A DNA stretch of 64,000 bases from Siphonodentalium dalli. Its lineage: Eukaryota > Mollusca > Scaphopoda > Gadilida > Siphonodentaliidae. Shown one piece after another: positions 33,804 through 45,396 of the stretch (within the stretch, counting starts at the first letter, position 1; each line of letters begins with the position of its first letter). The translations under genes were made by a program, and so were the position numbers. The notes under the pieces were generated by a model that saw only the letters and a list, made by a program, of their open reading frames with translations, was not told where the DNA came from and ran no database searches. The stretch is taken from contig CP136061.1 of assembly GCA_032622095.1 (NCBI GenBank), positions 122,708,754 through 122,772,753 of the forward strand, read 5' to 3'.

Positions 33804-33914
33804 TTAAACATTTTATGATGGGAGCCATGCTGGTGCAGCATTAAAGATCATGCCAGTGCATACTCTTATATATCCGACTCTCCCATAGGGAAGTTCCAGT
33901 CATGGAAGGGTTAA
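33804..33914. mobile_element. C4 element c, internally deleted
   Basis: GGAGCCATGCTGGTGCAGCA, half a palindrome, then AGTTCCAGTCATGGAAGGG with TTAA. The second palindrome is gone. Confidence 0.75.
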
Positions 33915-35475
33915 TACTGAGGTAACATTTGACATTACTTAACTTAATCACTGTAAACGATTGAACTATCCAACCAATGGCTGATCAGTTGAATATAAAC
34001 TGCATAAACAAAAATGCACCACTGACTTAGAACAGCATGCTATTAAATATGTCAGCAGCTATGATACAACTTCAATATGTGATGCATCCAGTCTGCAAGG
34101 CTTTGTTGCAGTATTAGAAAACACATTATTGACACAATTTGTGCTCAACGTTGAGGGGATACCAGGTGGTATTGTGTGTGCCTTTCATGGATGATCTTAA
34201 CCTGATAGTGCATGATCAAGTCCGTTTAGCCGCTTATACAATGTACTGCTTCGAGGACAGCTATGATTGCTCAATCCAAGTGACCCCTATAAAGAGCTGG
34301 AAATGAATCAGTGGGAAAAATGAGCAGAAAATTAATTCACAGGAATCAAGAAATTACTCATCTTGTCCTGTTCACTTATTAAAGCTCCGCAAGGCATTCA
34401 CAATATGAATAGAAAGTATAATTTGAATTTCACCGTTCAACTAACAAATAACAACTTTTATTATATGCCAAAAAACCAAGAGAAGAAATTTTGTGCTGCC
34501 TATCACCACGAGAGTTCTTGAGAAAAGGACGCGATGCTATAGCTTTTTAATTTCCCCAGCTATCCCCCCTCCCGCGTAATTAACTCATCAACCAATGAGA
34601 ATGTTTAATTAGTCATTAACCTAATGAAGTAACAGCCACTTGTCGATGCAGCGCTGTTCTTGGAATTAATTGCGTTGACTGTGCATTGTCTTTTGAATGT
34701 GTGCGCGATTCTGATTTAACATTACACTACTCAACTTCCAGTTCTTATAATCGTAACCAAAATAACAGTAATTTGTACTAGTAAGCAATGATCGTCTGTG
34801 ACGTTAAGCATAAAAACACACGACTACGTGCGAATGTATATTTATTATATGCTTGCCTATAAAATAGCTAGAAATTACCGAAACGTAGATCTTCATATGT
34901 ATCTCTTAGAAGCCACAGTGAAATAACTAAATGTGGTTTACGTGAGCAAAAAGTTTGAAGACAAATTCTATAACTGCAGATTATAGTAAATTGTCTGCAA
35001 ACTTATTGGTTATAACCCATAAGCTTATTCGAAACAAGAGTTATTACTTATAATTTAATCCGTCATTTCACTGTGGAACCACCATAAGTAGAAGGGAGAA
35101 GTAAAACAAGCGAAAAACTTTCAAAAGAAAATCACATGCGCGTAAATTTGAAACAGACACTCTTGACACTGAAGTGTCGACATCATCTGCAATTCGGTGT
35201 TTTTGATTGGCTAGCCAGTACTTATCACCCACTGTGCAGCTGGGGCCTGTGCGCATGGGATTTATATATATCGACTGTGGTGACATAGAGACTTGTTAGT
35301 TTCAATTCCATGTTTCATTTCTGTGTACGAGTCATGGTGCTTTATCAAGGTAATTTGTGCACTTTTGATTAGTAGGAAGTATTCTTCAAATTGCTGTAAC
35401 ATTAAAAGGAAAATGCCCCGATAGCTTTGCAACTTTGAGCATTAATAAGGCGCATATAATAAAAAGAATACATGT
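33915..35475. other. Unassigned sequence, the longest repeat-poor stretch
   Basis: About 1.5 kb with no multi-copy element. AGTTTGAAGACAAATTC ... TTGTCTGCAAACTTATTGGT ... GAAACAAGAGTTATTACTTA at about 34951-35052 is a diverged copy of 53567-53675. No exon could be supported. Confidence 0.45.
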
Positions 35476-35630
35476 ACCTACAGTTTTTTGTTTGAATACC
35501 TGAAACATCTAATGAGTGTCTGGAAAGAAATATTGAATTTTCACTCGCAGCTTGCAGTCGCTCGTAAAAATTTGATATTTCTTTCCAGACACTCATGAGA
35601 TATTTCTATATTCAAACAAAAACTGTAGGT
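35476..35630. repeat. Foldback element
   Basis: ACCTACAGTTTTTTGTTTGA and ATGAGTGTCTGGAAAGAAAT are mirrored by ATTTCTTTCCAGACACTCAT and TCAAACAAAAACTGTAGGT, with a ~40 nt central loop containing GCAGCTTGCAGTC. Confidence 0.85.
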
Positions 35631-36118
35631 ATTCTCTATGTATGATTTATACCTTATCAGTGGTATATCACATAGAATCATATCTGCTTCTTCAGGTGTA
35701 CAAATTTCGCTCATTGTGGTATTTTAATACCAGAACATTGTGCCAAGTGCTACAACTAATGTTTTCTTGTGTTTTAATTTCAAGAAATTAGTCTAAGGCA
35801 GCTTGTGTACCATTGATATTAAATATAATTTAACGAGGAAATATGCATTGCACCGCACCACAACTTATCATAGTCAGGATTATCTGTATTCGAGTTATTG
35901 TTCTTTTCTGAAAATACTTATGTTACTGCTGCGTATTTACCAACCGCGATTTTCACTAGAGGGTTATTGATAACGAAAATGCAAACAAATTCTTTCTATT
36001 TTTAGTTTAACCCTTTCATGGATGGGAGCTGTGATTTTGCAATGTATTTTCTTATATGTGCGAGTCTCCCGTAGGGAGCCTTGCATATATAAGAGATTCT
36101 AATGCACTTTGGCCAATA

Positions 36119-37102
36119 TACCACCGGAAACACCACATATTTGCGGGGGGTTATTCATTCAATAACCGGTCGCAATGTATAGTCCGGTTCATCGCTTCAA
36201 TGTTAGATATTCATACGCGCCAATATTGCCGTTAGCTGAATTCCTAATATCGGCCATGCCAAATCCAGCCCCGCTCACTGTTCCGTTTCACTCCATGGCG
36301 TCACCCTTACGCAGTACATGCCGGCGACGTTACGGAGTAGATTATAGAGTTGGCGCCCTTGCTACTGACTTCCGTTACTAGCTCGTTGCTATATGAACAA
36401 ACCAGCGATGTCGTTTTTGTCAAAAATTGAGTCAGTAGATTCAGTACGGTACATTCGCCCTGTATATATGTACCTTCATAAAATACAAAACACCACACCG
36501 TTATATCCCACAAATGTCAGTTTCTCGATAACATTTGACCAAATTTCTTGACATGAAACCGTGAGACACGGCGTGAAATACATCGAATCTCCCATTCGGG
36601 CCATTGTTTCAATTCAATTTCAACTTCAAGTTTGCGTTAAAATCAAAACCGCAATTTGTAAGTGGTAACCATCTGAAAAAGACATCAGGTACATGCAGAA
36701 ACTAATTGTTGTGCATATTTATTTCTATTTGAGGTGGCAATTTTTCATGTTTATCAGCATTGTTAACAATAAGAGCAATGGTAATTGAGGGACTATATTT
36801 TATCTAGCGCATTAAATTTAAAATAAAAAGTCGTGAATTGGCTGAGTGTTTTCTATGGCCGCAAATTTCGTTGATAATTACGAGGCATTTGTTTGTCTAA
36901 ATAACGTTTTTAAGTTCGAAGAGCATTAGAATGGGGATAACAGTGTGGTGTTTTGTGATTTCGGAAAGGTACATGGCGAATATACTGTGGCAAATACCCG
37001 TTAATGGGCTCCGGCTCCACCGTCGCCCATTAACTAAATTTGCCACAGTATATTCGCCATGTACCTTTCCGAAATCACAAAACACCACACTGTTATCCCC
37101 TA
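36119..37102. mobile_element. ~984 bp insertion flanked by AATGCACT
   Basis: AATGCACT occurs at 36111-36118 and 37103-37110, and the C4 sequence is contiguous once the segment is removed, so an 8 bp target duplication is likely. Related, diverged pieces of an AACACCACA-C-GTTATCCC motif lie at about 36125, 36485 and 37079, the last inverted at 36937. No transposase is seen. An 8 bp duplication fits hAT-type elements, but clear terminal inverted repeats are lacking. Confidence 0.65.
36933..37100. repeat. Hairpin at the right end of the insertion
   Basis: GGGGATAACAGTGTGGTGTT, CGGAAAGGTACATGGCGAAT and ATACTGTGGCAAAT are mirrored exactly by the sequence from 37032 to 37100. Arms are about 65 bp with a GC-rich centre. 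Confidence 0.88.
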
Positions 37103-37251
37103 AATGCACTGGCTGTCAAGGTAAATATTGTTAGGCCAATGTATTCTCTTATATATGTGAGGCTCCCATTGGGAGACTCACATATATAAGAGAATGTATT
37201 GCCACATGGTCTTCGCAAAATTTCAGGAAGCTCCAGTCATTGAAGGGTTTA

Positions 37252-37750
37252 CAAACTTGATATGATTTTTTGTTGTACTGTGAATACCTTCCGTATCTTT
37301 AAAGGGTTAATTGATCTCTAATCAACATATCCTCCACTCCTCATTTCAGCTTTTGAAAGTAGCTCCAAACCAACTCAGATCATTATTTTATTCAATTCAA
37401 TCAATTGGAAAGCGTTCTCCTATAATTTGGTATGACAGGGGCAGATATATATGAATGCACAAATGCTCTTGGGTCCATTTGGCTAGACAAGTGCGGAAAT
37501 GGACAAAAGTGGCTGTTATTTAATCTGCCTGAAGTCTCGACATCCATTTTTTCCCTCACTGAACTTGGATAGTATAACATTAACTAATATTTCGCTGTTA
37601 TGATTCCTGGTATATTGTGCATGATAATTGATATAAATCTGGTAAGGTTGATAATTTGGTTAAAATGGTCTGTGAGCACCATACTCAGATATCATCATGT
37701 TGGAATCGGTTTACTTAGGACCTAGTATTTAGCTCAACACCGCCGTAAGG
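37252..37750. other. Unassigned sequence
   Basis: No gene or repeat recognised. Confidence 0.45.
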
Positions 37751-37915
37751 CATGTTGTAAGCTTTTGTCCGAGCTTTTATTCCTACATTTTTTGGTCAAT
37801 TGTTTTGAAACTTGGCACATATATTTGGTACCATGGGAACCTGTGCACCTGCAATTATGAGGTCTGTCCAACTTTTTTTGTGTGGAGTTATCCCCCTCTT
37901 TTGACTTGAAAATTA
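37751..37915 (+). repeat. Family E repeat fragment
   Basis: TTGTCCGAGCTTTTATTCCT, GAAACTTGGCACA, CCATGGGAACCTGTGCACCT and GGAGTTATCCCCCT match 55910-56180 in order. Confidence 0.75.
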
Positions 37916-38089
37916 TTTTTTATATTCAGAAATCTTGTATCAAGATTCAAAAACATGAGAAACTGACTCCATCATTATGTAATTTGGAAATCTTTTTCAC
38001 AATAATATTATACATGCTGATATACTTTCAGTCCTCAATTTTTGGTAATATCTACTTCATTGGAATAACATGTTGAGTAAAGGGGTATA

Positions 38090-38604
38090 CAATTGACTCC
38101 TTAACCCTTTACCCAACAGAAGGGCCCTGTGCCAATGCATTCTCTTATATATGCGAGTCGTCCATAGGTCGCCTCGCATATATAAGAGAATGCATTGGCT
38201 TAACACATTAAAAATTATAAAATTGTTAAAGAATGTAAGAAAAAATGGTAAAAAGTGATTTTTTTTTAGGCCAATGCATTCTCTTATATATGCGAGGCGA
38301 CCTATGGTCGACTCGCATATATAAGAGAATGCATTGGCACAGGGCATAACTGTAACCATCACAATGTGGTCAATGAGCCGGTTCCAATGATATCCATATT
38401 TGTATGGTTCTATTGAGACAGACCGAAGATATTTTAGGCTGTTGAAGCTTTATTTGGCCGGTTTTGGCCGGTTTGTTGGGTAAAGGGTTAACCACAGCAG
38501 AATTATGGGTAATTTTTCAGGCAACAAGCCATATTTCCGACTAAATCCTGAAAAAATTACCAATAATTCTGTTTATAAGGAGTTTATTATTTAGGGCATT
38601 ACTG
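38090..38604. mobile_element. Family A copy 12, split by C1 copy c
   Basis: ATTGACTCC lies directly before the C1 element and CCACAGCAGAATTATGGGTA directly after it; together with one TTAA they rebuild the normal family A left arm. The middle of the left arm is also deleted. The right end TTAGGGCATTACTGTA is intact. Confidence 0.85.
38101..38491 (-). mobile_element. C1 piggyBac-like MITE, copy c, nested in family A
   Basis: 391 bp between TTAA targets, reverse of the copy at 3819. Its target is the TTAA of the family A arm (GACTCCTTAACCACAGC), a direct readout of TTAA duplication and of insertion order. Confidence 0.93.
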
Positions 38605-39328
38605 TACCTATAGTCCCACCTGAGACAGGCCCATCTCTAGTTTGGTTTGTGACTTCTACTCAAGCCTTATGCTATGCCTCAACAAGGTCTTTTCCAATTT
38701 AATTCAAATCTTGTGCCTGTTATCCCCCGACATTCCGTCAGAGGACTATAGTAATGACCCTCGTCCGTGTGTGCGTGCATGTGTCCAGTGTGTCCATCTG
38801 TCCATTGGTCAGCCACCTTTTATTATATTTCCCTCAAGACTGGTCCACAATACATCTGAAGGATCTATCTGTTCTTTCTGTCGAATTACCATATAGTCTG
38901 GTCATACCTACAATTTCCCATAGTTCTGACCACATGTTACCACCCAATGATCGTTGTCACTATAGATTGTACTTGTCCCGTTGTGACTTTAATAGAGTTG
39001 TCTGGTCCCAAGTTTAATAGCATGATTTATCACTTCTGATCAGAGACCATAATTTTGAATCCCCCAATTGGCAGCGGCCTCACCTAACCCAGACAGATTC
39101 CAATCTATAGCCGTTCACAGAGGTCATTGATTTGTACTGAATATTTTAAAGATTCTCCATGTGATTAAATAGTTCGCTGGTGTAATGACAACTCCATCAT
39201 AGTCACTATTGTTTCCCTGGAGTTGAACTGGCCCCTTCTATATTTCTCTACAATTAGCATATTTTCCAAATACTAAAAATTCTTATATGATACCCACTTC
39301 ACGTTGAGACAATCCAATAAAAATATAG
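38605..39328. other. Unassigned sequence
   Basis: A weak GTCC-rich patch (38760-38830) resembles family D/E. No gene is supported. Confidence 0.4.
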
Positions 39329-39857
39329 TTAACTCTTTAACACACAGTGACGTGATTTGACATGTCTGTTGAATACCTGTGATGTGGCGAACACCATTGG
39401 ATATCATCAAAACACCAGTTAAGAACGTTTATAAAAGTTTTGACAATCTATAAATGTTTATCTTCATAGGAAATAAGTTGATTTACTATAGAAACATGAC
39501 TTAAAATATTATACGGCATCAAAGTGATGTGTAATCATGAGTAAATATTATGTTTGTCATCAACGAAATAGCTGATTAATTATCACCACAGGTGATTATC
39601 AAAACATGGAAAAATCCAGGTTTAAATTTACCGAAGACCGCATGTTCCGAGCTATAAAAATGCATAATTTTCCCACAATGCACTTCACAACAACTTCCTC
39701 CCAAATTAGTTTGTTTCTGCAAACATGATTGATTGAAGAATTTGACATGATGATTTTTTTTAGTTAAAACATTTGGGAACACCCTGAAGTATGGTGGCAT
39801 TGTCAAATCACATCACCAGGTGTTCAGCATCATTAGGTATTAAGTTTAAAGAGTTAA
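39329..39857. mobile_element. C7 TTAA element
   Basis: Ends TTAACTCTTTAACACACAG and AAGTTTAAAGAGTTAA are inverted, with GTGATTTGACA / TGTCAAATCACATCACC further in. Length about 529 bp. Termini differ from the CCCTTT group by one base (CTCTTT), so this is a related subfamily. No coding frame is seen. Confidence 0.65.
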
Positions 39858-40028
39858 CCCTTTCAGTGCCAAGTCCGATTTTTGTATCAACCAATATTTC
39901 CTTGATCATTTTTCATATTTATTGAGAGCTCTTTCCATCAATGTATCACATTATAATCAATAAATTTGAAAAATGATCAAGGAAATATGGTTTGATACAA
40001 AAATCGGACTTGGCACTGAAAGGGTTAA
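39854..40028. mobile_element. C3 element b
   Basis: TTAACCCTTTCAGTGCC ... GGCACTGAAAGGGTTAA with part of the left arm deleted. It shares its left TTAA with the right end of C7, so it landed at the TTAA left by that insertion. Confidence 0.88.
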
Positions 40029-40317
40029 AGGTTCATGCATGGCCTACAACTGTCATTCAACTTTGTCCAGCACATGTAGATTGCACAAATATAAATATTT
40101 TTTTACTGGGAAAATCCATAATTTATGCAGGCCTATACATGTAATGGTTTCCCGAATTTTCTGTAGACAATAAGTAGCTCTACTCACCGACTGCATTTGG
40201 AACATATGTTCTTTATTATATTTTTCTATTGAATATTGCTTTTGATCACACAAATAACTTCCATTAATATAAACCAACTTTGCACATAGGCAAGATGTCA
40301 CCTTCGCTGTGCACAGA

Positions 40318-40442
40318 CATGCCTTAAAATCCATAAAATTTTGCGAGAATCAAAATATATTAATTTTACAGCAAATCAGCTGCTTTTACGAGAATCAAAC
40401 TGAGAATAATGATTCTGATTCTCGTCAGATTTTAAGCCCTGA
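40318..40442. mobile_element. Family J miniature element, copy 2
   Basis: The right end CAGATTTTAAGCCCTG and left end CATGCCTTAAAATCC are inverted; ACGAGAATC / GATTCTCGT motifs lie inside as in copy 1. Flanks ACAGA and ACAGC give a near-perfect 5 bp duplication. Confidence 0.6.
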
Positions 40443-40550
40443 CAGCATATACTCTCAGGTACCTAAAAATAGTGTCAGCATGATTATTAATTTTAGAGAA
40501 AATTCCCAACGATCACTATTATTTGGCATTGAAACATATAGTGAAATTCC

Positions 40551-40966
40551 ACAGGCCTGCAAATAGTGTGTCAATTGCAGAATGATGTCACCAGAGGTTG
40601 AATTTAGTGATGCTATCCCGCACAGTGGACAAGCATCATCAAATTCACCCTCTTGGGACCACATTCTGCTTAGGACTTATCTTCTGGGAAGTATCTATAA
40701 TCTCAAAATAACATTGTTTTTAGTTACTTTTTCCCTGCTGGGAAGTTTCTGTATCCCCTAATTTGCAGAAGATAATATGGAACATCACCAAATTCAACTG
40801 GGGAACTTCAATCTGATTCTAGGTATCCCATAGCAGATGAGGCTTAAGCAGAATGAGGTTCCCAGAGGGTGAATTTGGTGATGCTAGCCCTCCATGTGGA
40901 TAGCTTCACTAAATTTACCCTCTGGGGCCCTCATTCTGCAAATGACAGACACTATTTGCAGACTTG
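40551..40966 (+). mobile_element. Family B element, copy 8, full length
   Basis: Outer ends CAGGCCTGCAAATAGTGTG and CACTATTTGCAGACTTG, both palindromes, and the full + orientation middle with CTTCTGGGAAGTATCTATAA and AATTTGCAGAAGATAA. Confidence 0.88.
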
Positions 40967-40983
40967 AATTGCCATCATTATTA

Positions 40984-41160
40984 TTAACCCTTTCATGACC
41001 GGAGTTGCGTTGGTGCAGCATTAAAAATCCTGTGCCAGTGCATTCTGTTAAATATGCGAGTCTACCACCCATCGGGAGCCTCGCATATATCCAAGAATAC
41101 ACTGGCTTAATACAAGGTCAAGGTAAATATTGTTAGGCCAATGTATTCTCTTATATATTC
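40984..41160 (+). mobile_element. C4 element e, right end lost
   Basis: TTAACCCTTTCATGACCGGA, GCAGCATTAAAAATCC, the first palindrome, the TACAAGGTCAAGG linker and half of the second palindrome; then truncated. Confidence 0.8.
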
Positions 41161-42895
41161 AAGGCAAAATCCACATCCATCATCCACATCCATCACAGTT
41201 ATTAGGCACCTGAGGGTAGGAGGTGGTAATGTTCCCATCCAGCAGGCTCATTCAGGAAATATGAGCAGATGACTGACTCATAATACATGCTGAAGGATTC
41301 CAACCATATATGGTCGTTTGTTGAACTTATTATCTGAACATTTCCTAAGGGAAGTACTTACTTGGAAACCCTTGTGTAGCCTTTAATTCAACAAATAACA
41401 ACTGAATTAAGACCTGGGAAGTGCTTGACCCTTTCTTACAAGATGGATTCTCCCATTCAGTTATAAAAATATTCATTGGAATGGTCTATTAGTCATCAGG
41501 AGGGGTGTTCATGAAAATTGAGCAGATATGCCAGATAATAAAAATTCAGAATGCGTCCTATTTATTGGAGGGAAATGTTCAGATAATATCTGAACATTTC
41601 CCATGACAGATGGAATGCCATAATCATATCGATTACAATTCAATTAGATCCAATGAAAGTTAAAGACAACCAACTTTTGTTACAGATGGTTGTTCTTTCA
41701 TTGCATCGAATACAAATGCGAAGTTAACATGAGATTCATCACATGCGATGACAAATTAAATAACTGGACTCTCCAAAGCGCTTCTGATGTCGTGTTCACG
41801 ACAAATTATGATGCCAACTCTGCTTAAATTTTGTTTGTGGCAGATTTATTTCTACTAATTCTTTGTTATTCACTTAATACCTCCAGTCTCACTACTCAAG
41901 TGCGCGTATATTTCCCAGCCAGTCATTTAGGTCAACACAGGCACAACGCTAATTATTTAGCCTAATGTTTGTGTTCTACACGATTAGGGCTAGCTGATTA
42001 ATTTCCAATTGATATTAGGGTATCGTATACTCTATAATGGTCTCATTTTCGCCTTGGTAACAGGGATTTCCAAACCCAATGTAGTAATGTATGGAAAGCC
42101 AAACATGACAACCTTGTATGCATTATATTTGATGCAATGAAAGTTTGACTGCTTGAAACCAACACAGATTTAATCCAAAGTTTATCACAGATTCGACAAA
42201 GTCTGTCGGATCTTCGATGATGGCACAATTCAACAAATATAATTTATTCAGACTCATACTTTCATCGATTTGAATACATTAGGGTGGCCTACATTGTAAT
42301 CGATGCGACATCTGTAACTACTCGTCCATGAGTATTAAGAAAAGAAATGGTTAAATTGTCAACCTTGAATGGCCCTTATTGTTGGCTATAATAGTCTGTT
42401 TTTGTCAAATTTATAATTGGAACATATCCACTAATGAATGGGAATCAATAGTGTGTTCTTCTGTCTGTCATCTGTATTATCTGAACATCCTAGATGATGA
42501 AGAATAGATAGTAGGCTAATCTGTGGGTGAATTCATTCATAAGTAAAATGGATAAAGGCCGTAAAGTACCTGTATACAGAAATATGGGCCACATCTACAC
42601 TATTGAACAGAACATAAATGGAACAAATGAATTAATTTGAATCAAGGATGAGTGCAAAATACTTCAAAATGATTCCGCATAGACAAAGATCTACATAAAA
42701 TAACAATGGTAATTTTACTGTAAATAAGTATTTATGTTTTTAATTTCTATATTTTATTATAGTGTTGTTATATGGTTCTTTCTAAACTTGAGAGTCATTT
42801 AAAACAGCACTCACTGTGGATCCAAATCATATAAAAAGGCTGGGTATTAATCCAATCAACATCTAGGGTATTTCTCTGCCTGTCATATTATATTA
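41161..42895. other. Mostly unassigned; C6 fragments
   Basis: C6 pieces are visible at about 41320-41360 (GTTGAACTTATTATCTGAAC) and 41430-41605 (ACCCTTTCTTACAAGATGGA, then GGGAAATGTTCAGATAATAT and its inverse). A local inverted pair CAATGAAAG / CTTTCATTG lies at 41662-41706. A weak C6-like patch is at 42455-42545. No gene is supported. Confidence 0.45.
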
Positions 42896-43080
42896 CAGTA
42901 ATGCCCTAAATAATCGAATTTTTCAGGATTTAGTCGGAAATATGGCTTGTTGCCATTCGTTGGAAAGCTCTCAGTGCGAACTTTCCGATGAATGGCAACA
43001 AGCCATATTTCTGACTAAATCATGAAAAATTTCCCATAATTCTGCTGTGGTTAAGGAGTCGATTATTTAGGGCATTACTG
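42896..43080. mobile_element. Family A copy 13, left arm deleted
   Basis: The left arm jumps from AATAATCGA to TTTTTCAGGATTTAG; right arm complete; TA at both ends. Confidence 0.9.
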
Positions 43081-43125
43081 TATCTGAATATCTCGGCAAA
43101 TAAAGAATAGAGCATTCCAATGCAT

Positions 43126-43647
43126 GCCTTGATATAGTGTGTTTGACATTTGCAGAATGAGGTCCCCAAAGGGTGAATTTAGTGACAGGCACCAAATTCA
43201 CACTCTGGGAATATCATTCTGCTTTATATGCCTCAACTGCATTTGGGAGACCTAGGATCAGATTGAAGTTCCCCAATAACAGTTAAGGTTGGTGATGTTC
43301 ACCCATTAATAGTCACCTCGATTACTAGTATGCATTTTTTCTTCTGCAAATTAGGGGGTACAGAAGGGAAAATGTAACTAAAAACAATGTAAATTTGAGA
43401 CTATAGATACTTCCGAGAAGATGCGTCCTGAGGACAGCCCTGGAAATTAGCTACAGCAAAAGGCAATTAATGCCGTAGAAAAAGCCGTAGAAGCCAATAT
43501 GGAATTTCATGCAGTTCCAAAGAAATTCTGTAGAAGAAAAAAATGCCAATTTCAGAGCTGCTATGCACTGTGCGGGATAGCATCACTAAATTCACCCTCT
43601 GGGGACCTCATTCTGCAAATGTCAGACACACTATTTCCAGTCTTGTT
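43126..43647 (-). mobile_element. Family B element, copy 9, with altered right half
   Basis: Outer ends GCCTTGATATAGTGTGTTTG and CACACTATTTCCAGTCTTG. The middle is in reverse orientation relative to copy 4. Between about 43427 and 43558 the expected left arm of the second palindrome is replaced by an unrelated segment containing GAAAAAGCCGTAGAAG. Confidence 0.82.
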
Positions 43648-44126
43648 CCGAAAAGACAGATTAGCAGTTTATCCAGACATATTATAGGGCACCACCTCCT
43701 CCGTTCAACTGAAAATGACATTCATACATTAATAACCGCAATTATACTAAATAAGTATCTATGTTTTTAATTCTCTTTTTGATTATCTTGTTGCTATATA
43801 TGGTTCTTTGTAAACTCCCCATCTTTTAAAACTGCAGGCATCCTTGATACAAATGACATAAGTGGCTGGGTTTTATTTAACCTTGACACAAATGAATAAA
43901 TTGGATGCATTTTTATTTTTAGATACATTTTCACTTTGAATGAGAGATAATCGTTCCATTATATTACTAGAAAGTATGACTATGTTGCCATTTCTAAGCT
44001 CCCATCCCTCAACAATTTAGTGAAGACTTTTCTGTTATAGTTGATGTCATTAATGACGTTTTAAAATGAAAATTTTATTGAATGTTTTGAAATCTTTCTG
44101 TATTTAGCAAAAATAAATCAATAGAG

Positions 44127-44236
44127 GATCTACAACAAGTCCCCATTTTATAGCGGAATTTACAAAATGAGTCCTGACCTAATTTATTGGACTAGTTTTG
44201 TAAATTTCGCTATAAACTCGGACGAGTTTTAGATTC
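44127..44236. repeat. Foldback element
   Basis: ATCTACAACAAGTCCCC and GCGGAATTTACAAAATGAGT are mirrored imperfectly by ACTAGTTTTGTAAATTTCGC and GAGTTTTAGATTC. Confidence 0.7.
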
Positions 44237-44263
44237 TATTTATTTAATACCAGATCCAAAATT

Positions 44264-44344
44264 GGAGACTTGCATATATAAGATAATGCACTGGCACATT
44301 ATATTTAATGCTGCACCACACAGCTCCCGTCATGACAGGGTTAA
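44264..44344 (-). mobile_element. C4 fragment f, terminal piece
   Basis: GGAGACTTGCATATATAAGA, AATGCTGCACCACACAGCTC and GTCATGACAGGGTTAA: one terminus and half a palindrome. Confidence 0.75.
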
Positions 44345-44915
44345 ACGGTCATGCATATATGATCTTTAATACCCGGGTTAAGTGTGCAGGAAATGGGACC
44401 ACATCTTTAACGGTGATATTATTTATATTGACACATTGAGAAGCAACAATAAGAACTGATATGGCTTCAGGCTTACATTTTACCTTCTGAATGACAAGAC
44501 TTCCCCTCCACACATCTTAAGGCTAGCATCTCATTCTATATATCGCCTACACACATCTTACAGTTAGCTTCTCATTTCTTGTATTTTCTTAGATTGCCGA
44601 AAGTCTATAGAACTGTTAAGACAAATCATGCCAAAGATATACACGTTAATAATAAAATCAGAACAGTTTGTAATACCAAGTACGCCATAAATGGACTTCT
44701 TATTCTATTCTTAATCACATGTTGGTGACCTATTTAACACGGGGAATGGATGGTTGTTCTATATTTGCATTATATTAATTGCGCAGGCACTTTTGATTGC
44801 AATCTACCAGGATCTAGCTGACATCTGCTCTATCACTATTTTCTCCATCCATGTAGTAAACCAGGCTCAATATTGCTTAGCCATATTTAATCTAGTGATC
44901 TTTGCAATTCAGCTA
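44345..44915. other. Unassigned sequence
   Basis: A short duplication (ACACATCTTA...GCTAGCATCTCATT / ACACATCTTACAGTTAGCTTC) at about 44512-44575. No gene. Confidence 0.4.
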
Positions 44916-45098
44916 CAGTAATGCCCTAAATAATCGACTCCTTAACCACAGCAGAATTATGGGTAACTTTTCAGGATTTAGTCGGAAATATGACAGAGCT
45001 TTCCGATGAATGGCAACAAGCCATATTTCTGACTAAATCCTGAAAAGTTACCCATAATTCTGCTGTGGTTAAGGAGTCGATTATTTAGGGCATTACTG
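44916..45098. mobile_element. Family A copy 14, left arm deleted
   Basis: The left arm stops after CGGAAATATG and joins CAGAGCTTTCCG; TA at both ends. Confidence 0.9.
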
Positions 45099-45130
45099 TA
45101 GTTATATTTCTTTGGCAAATGGCTGACACT

Positions 45131-45392
45131 TTAACTCTTTCTATACTAAATACTCATTGATGAGTAGTTTCCATTGGAAATGTTCAGATAATAAGTTCAA
45201 CAATTGACCATATAACTTATTATGTGGACATTTCCCTTCAATGTATATGAGTCCTTCTGAACTTTTATTATCTTTTAGTATGTCTGTCATCTGCTCATTT
45301 TTCCTGAACATCCATCCAAATGAATTATAGACCATTCTAATGTTTATTTTTCTAACTGAATGGGCCAATCCATTCAGTGTGGAAAGGGTTAG
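45131..45392. mobile_element. C6 element c
   Basis: TTAACTCTTTCTATACTAAAT at the left and CATTCAGTGTGGAAAGGGTTAG at the right, with the GAAATGTTCAGATAATAAG / CTTATTATGTGGACATTTCC hairpin. The right target has drifted to TTAG. Confidence 0.82.
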
Positions 45393-45396
45393 GTGT

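Larger units (their letters stand above)
36007..37251. mobile_element. C4 element d, split by a ~1 kb insertion
   Basis: TTAACCCTTTCATGGATGGG and the first palindrome lie at the left; GTCAAGGTAAATATTGTTAG, the second palindrome and CCAGTCATTGAAGGGTTTA lie at the right. The 36119-37102 segment interrupts it. Confidence 0.82.
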
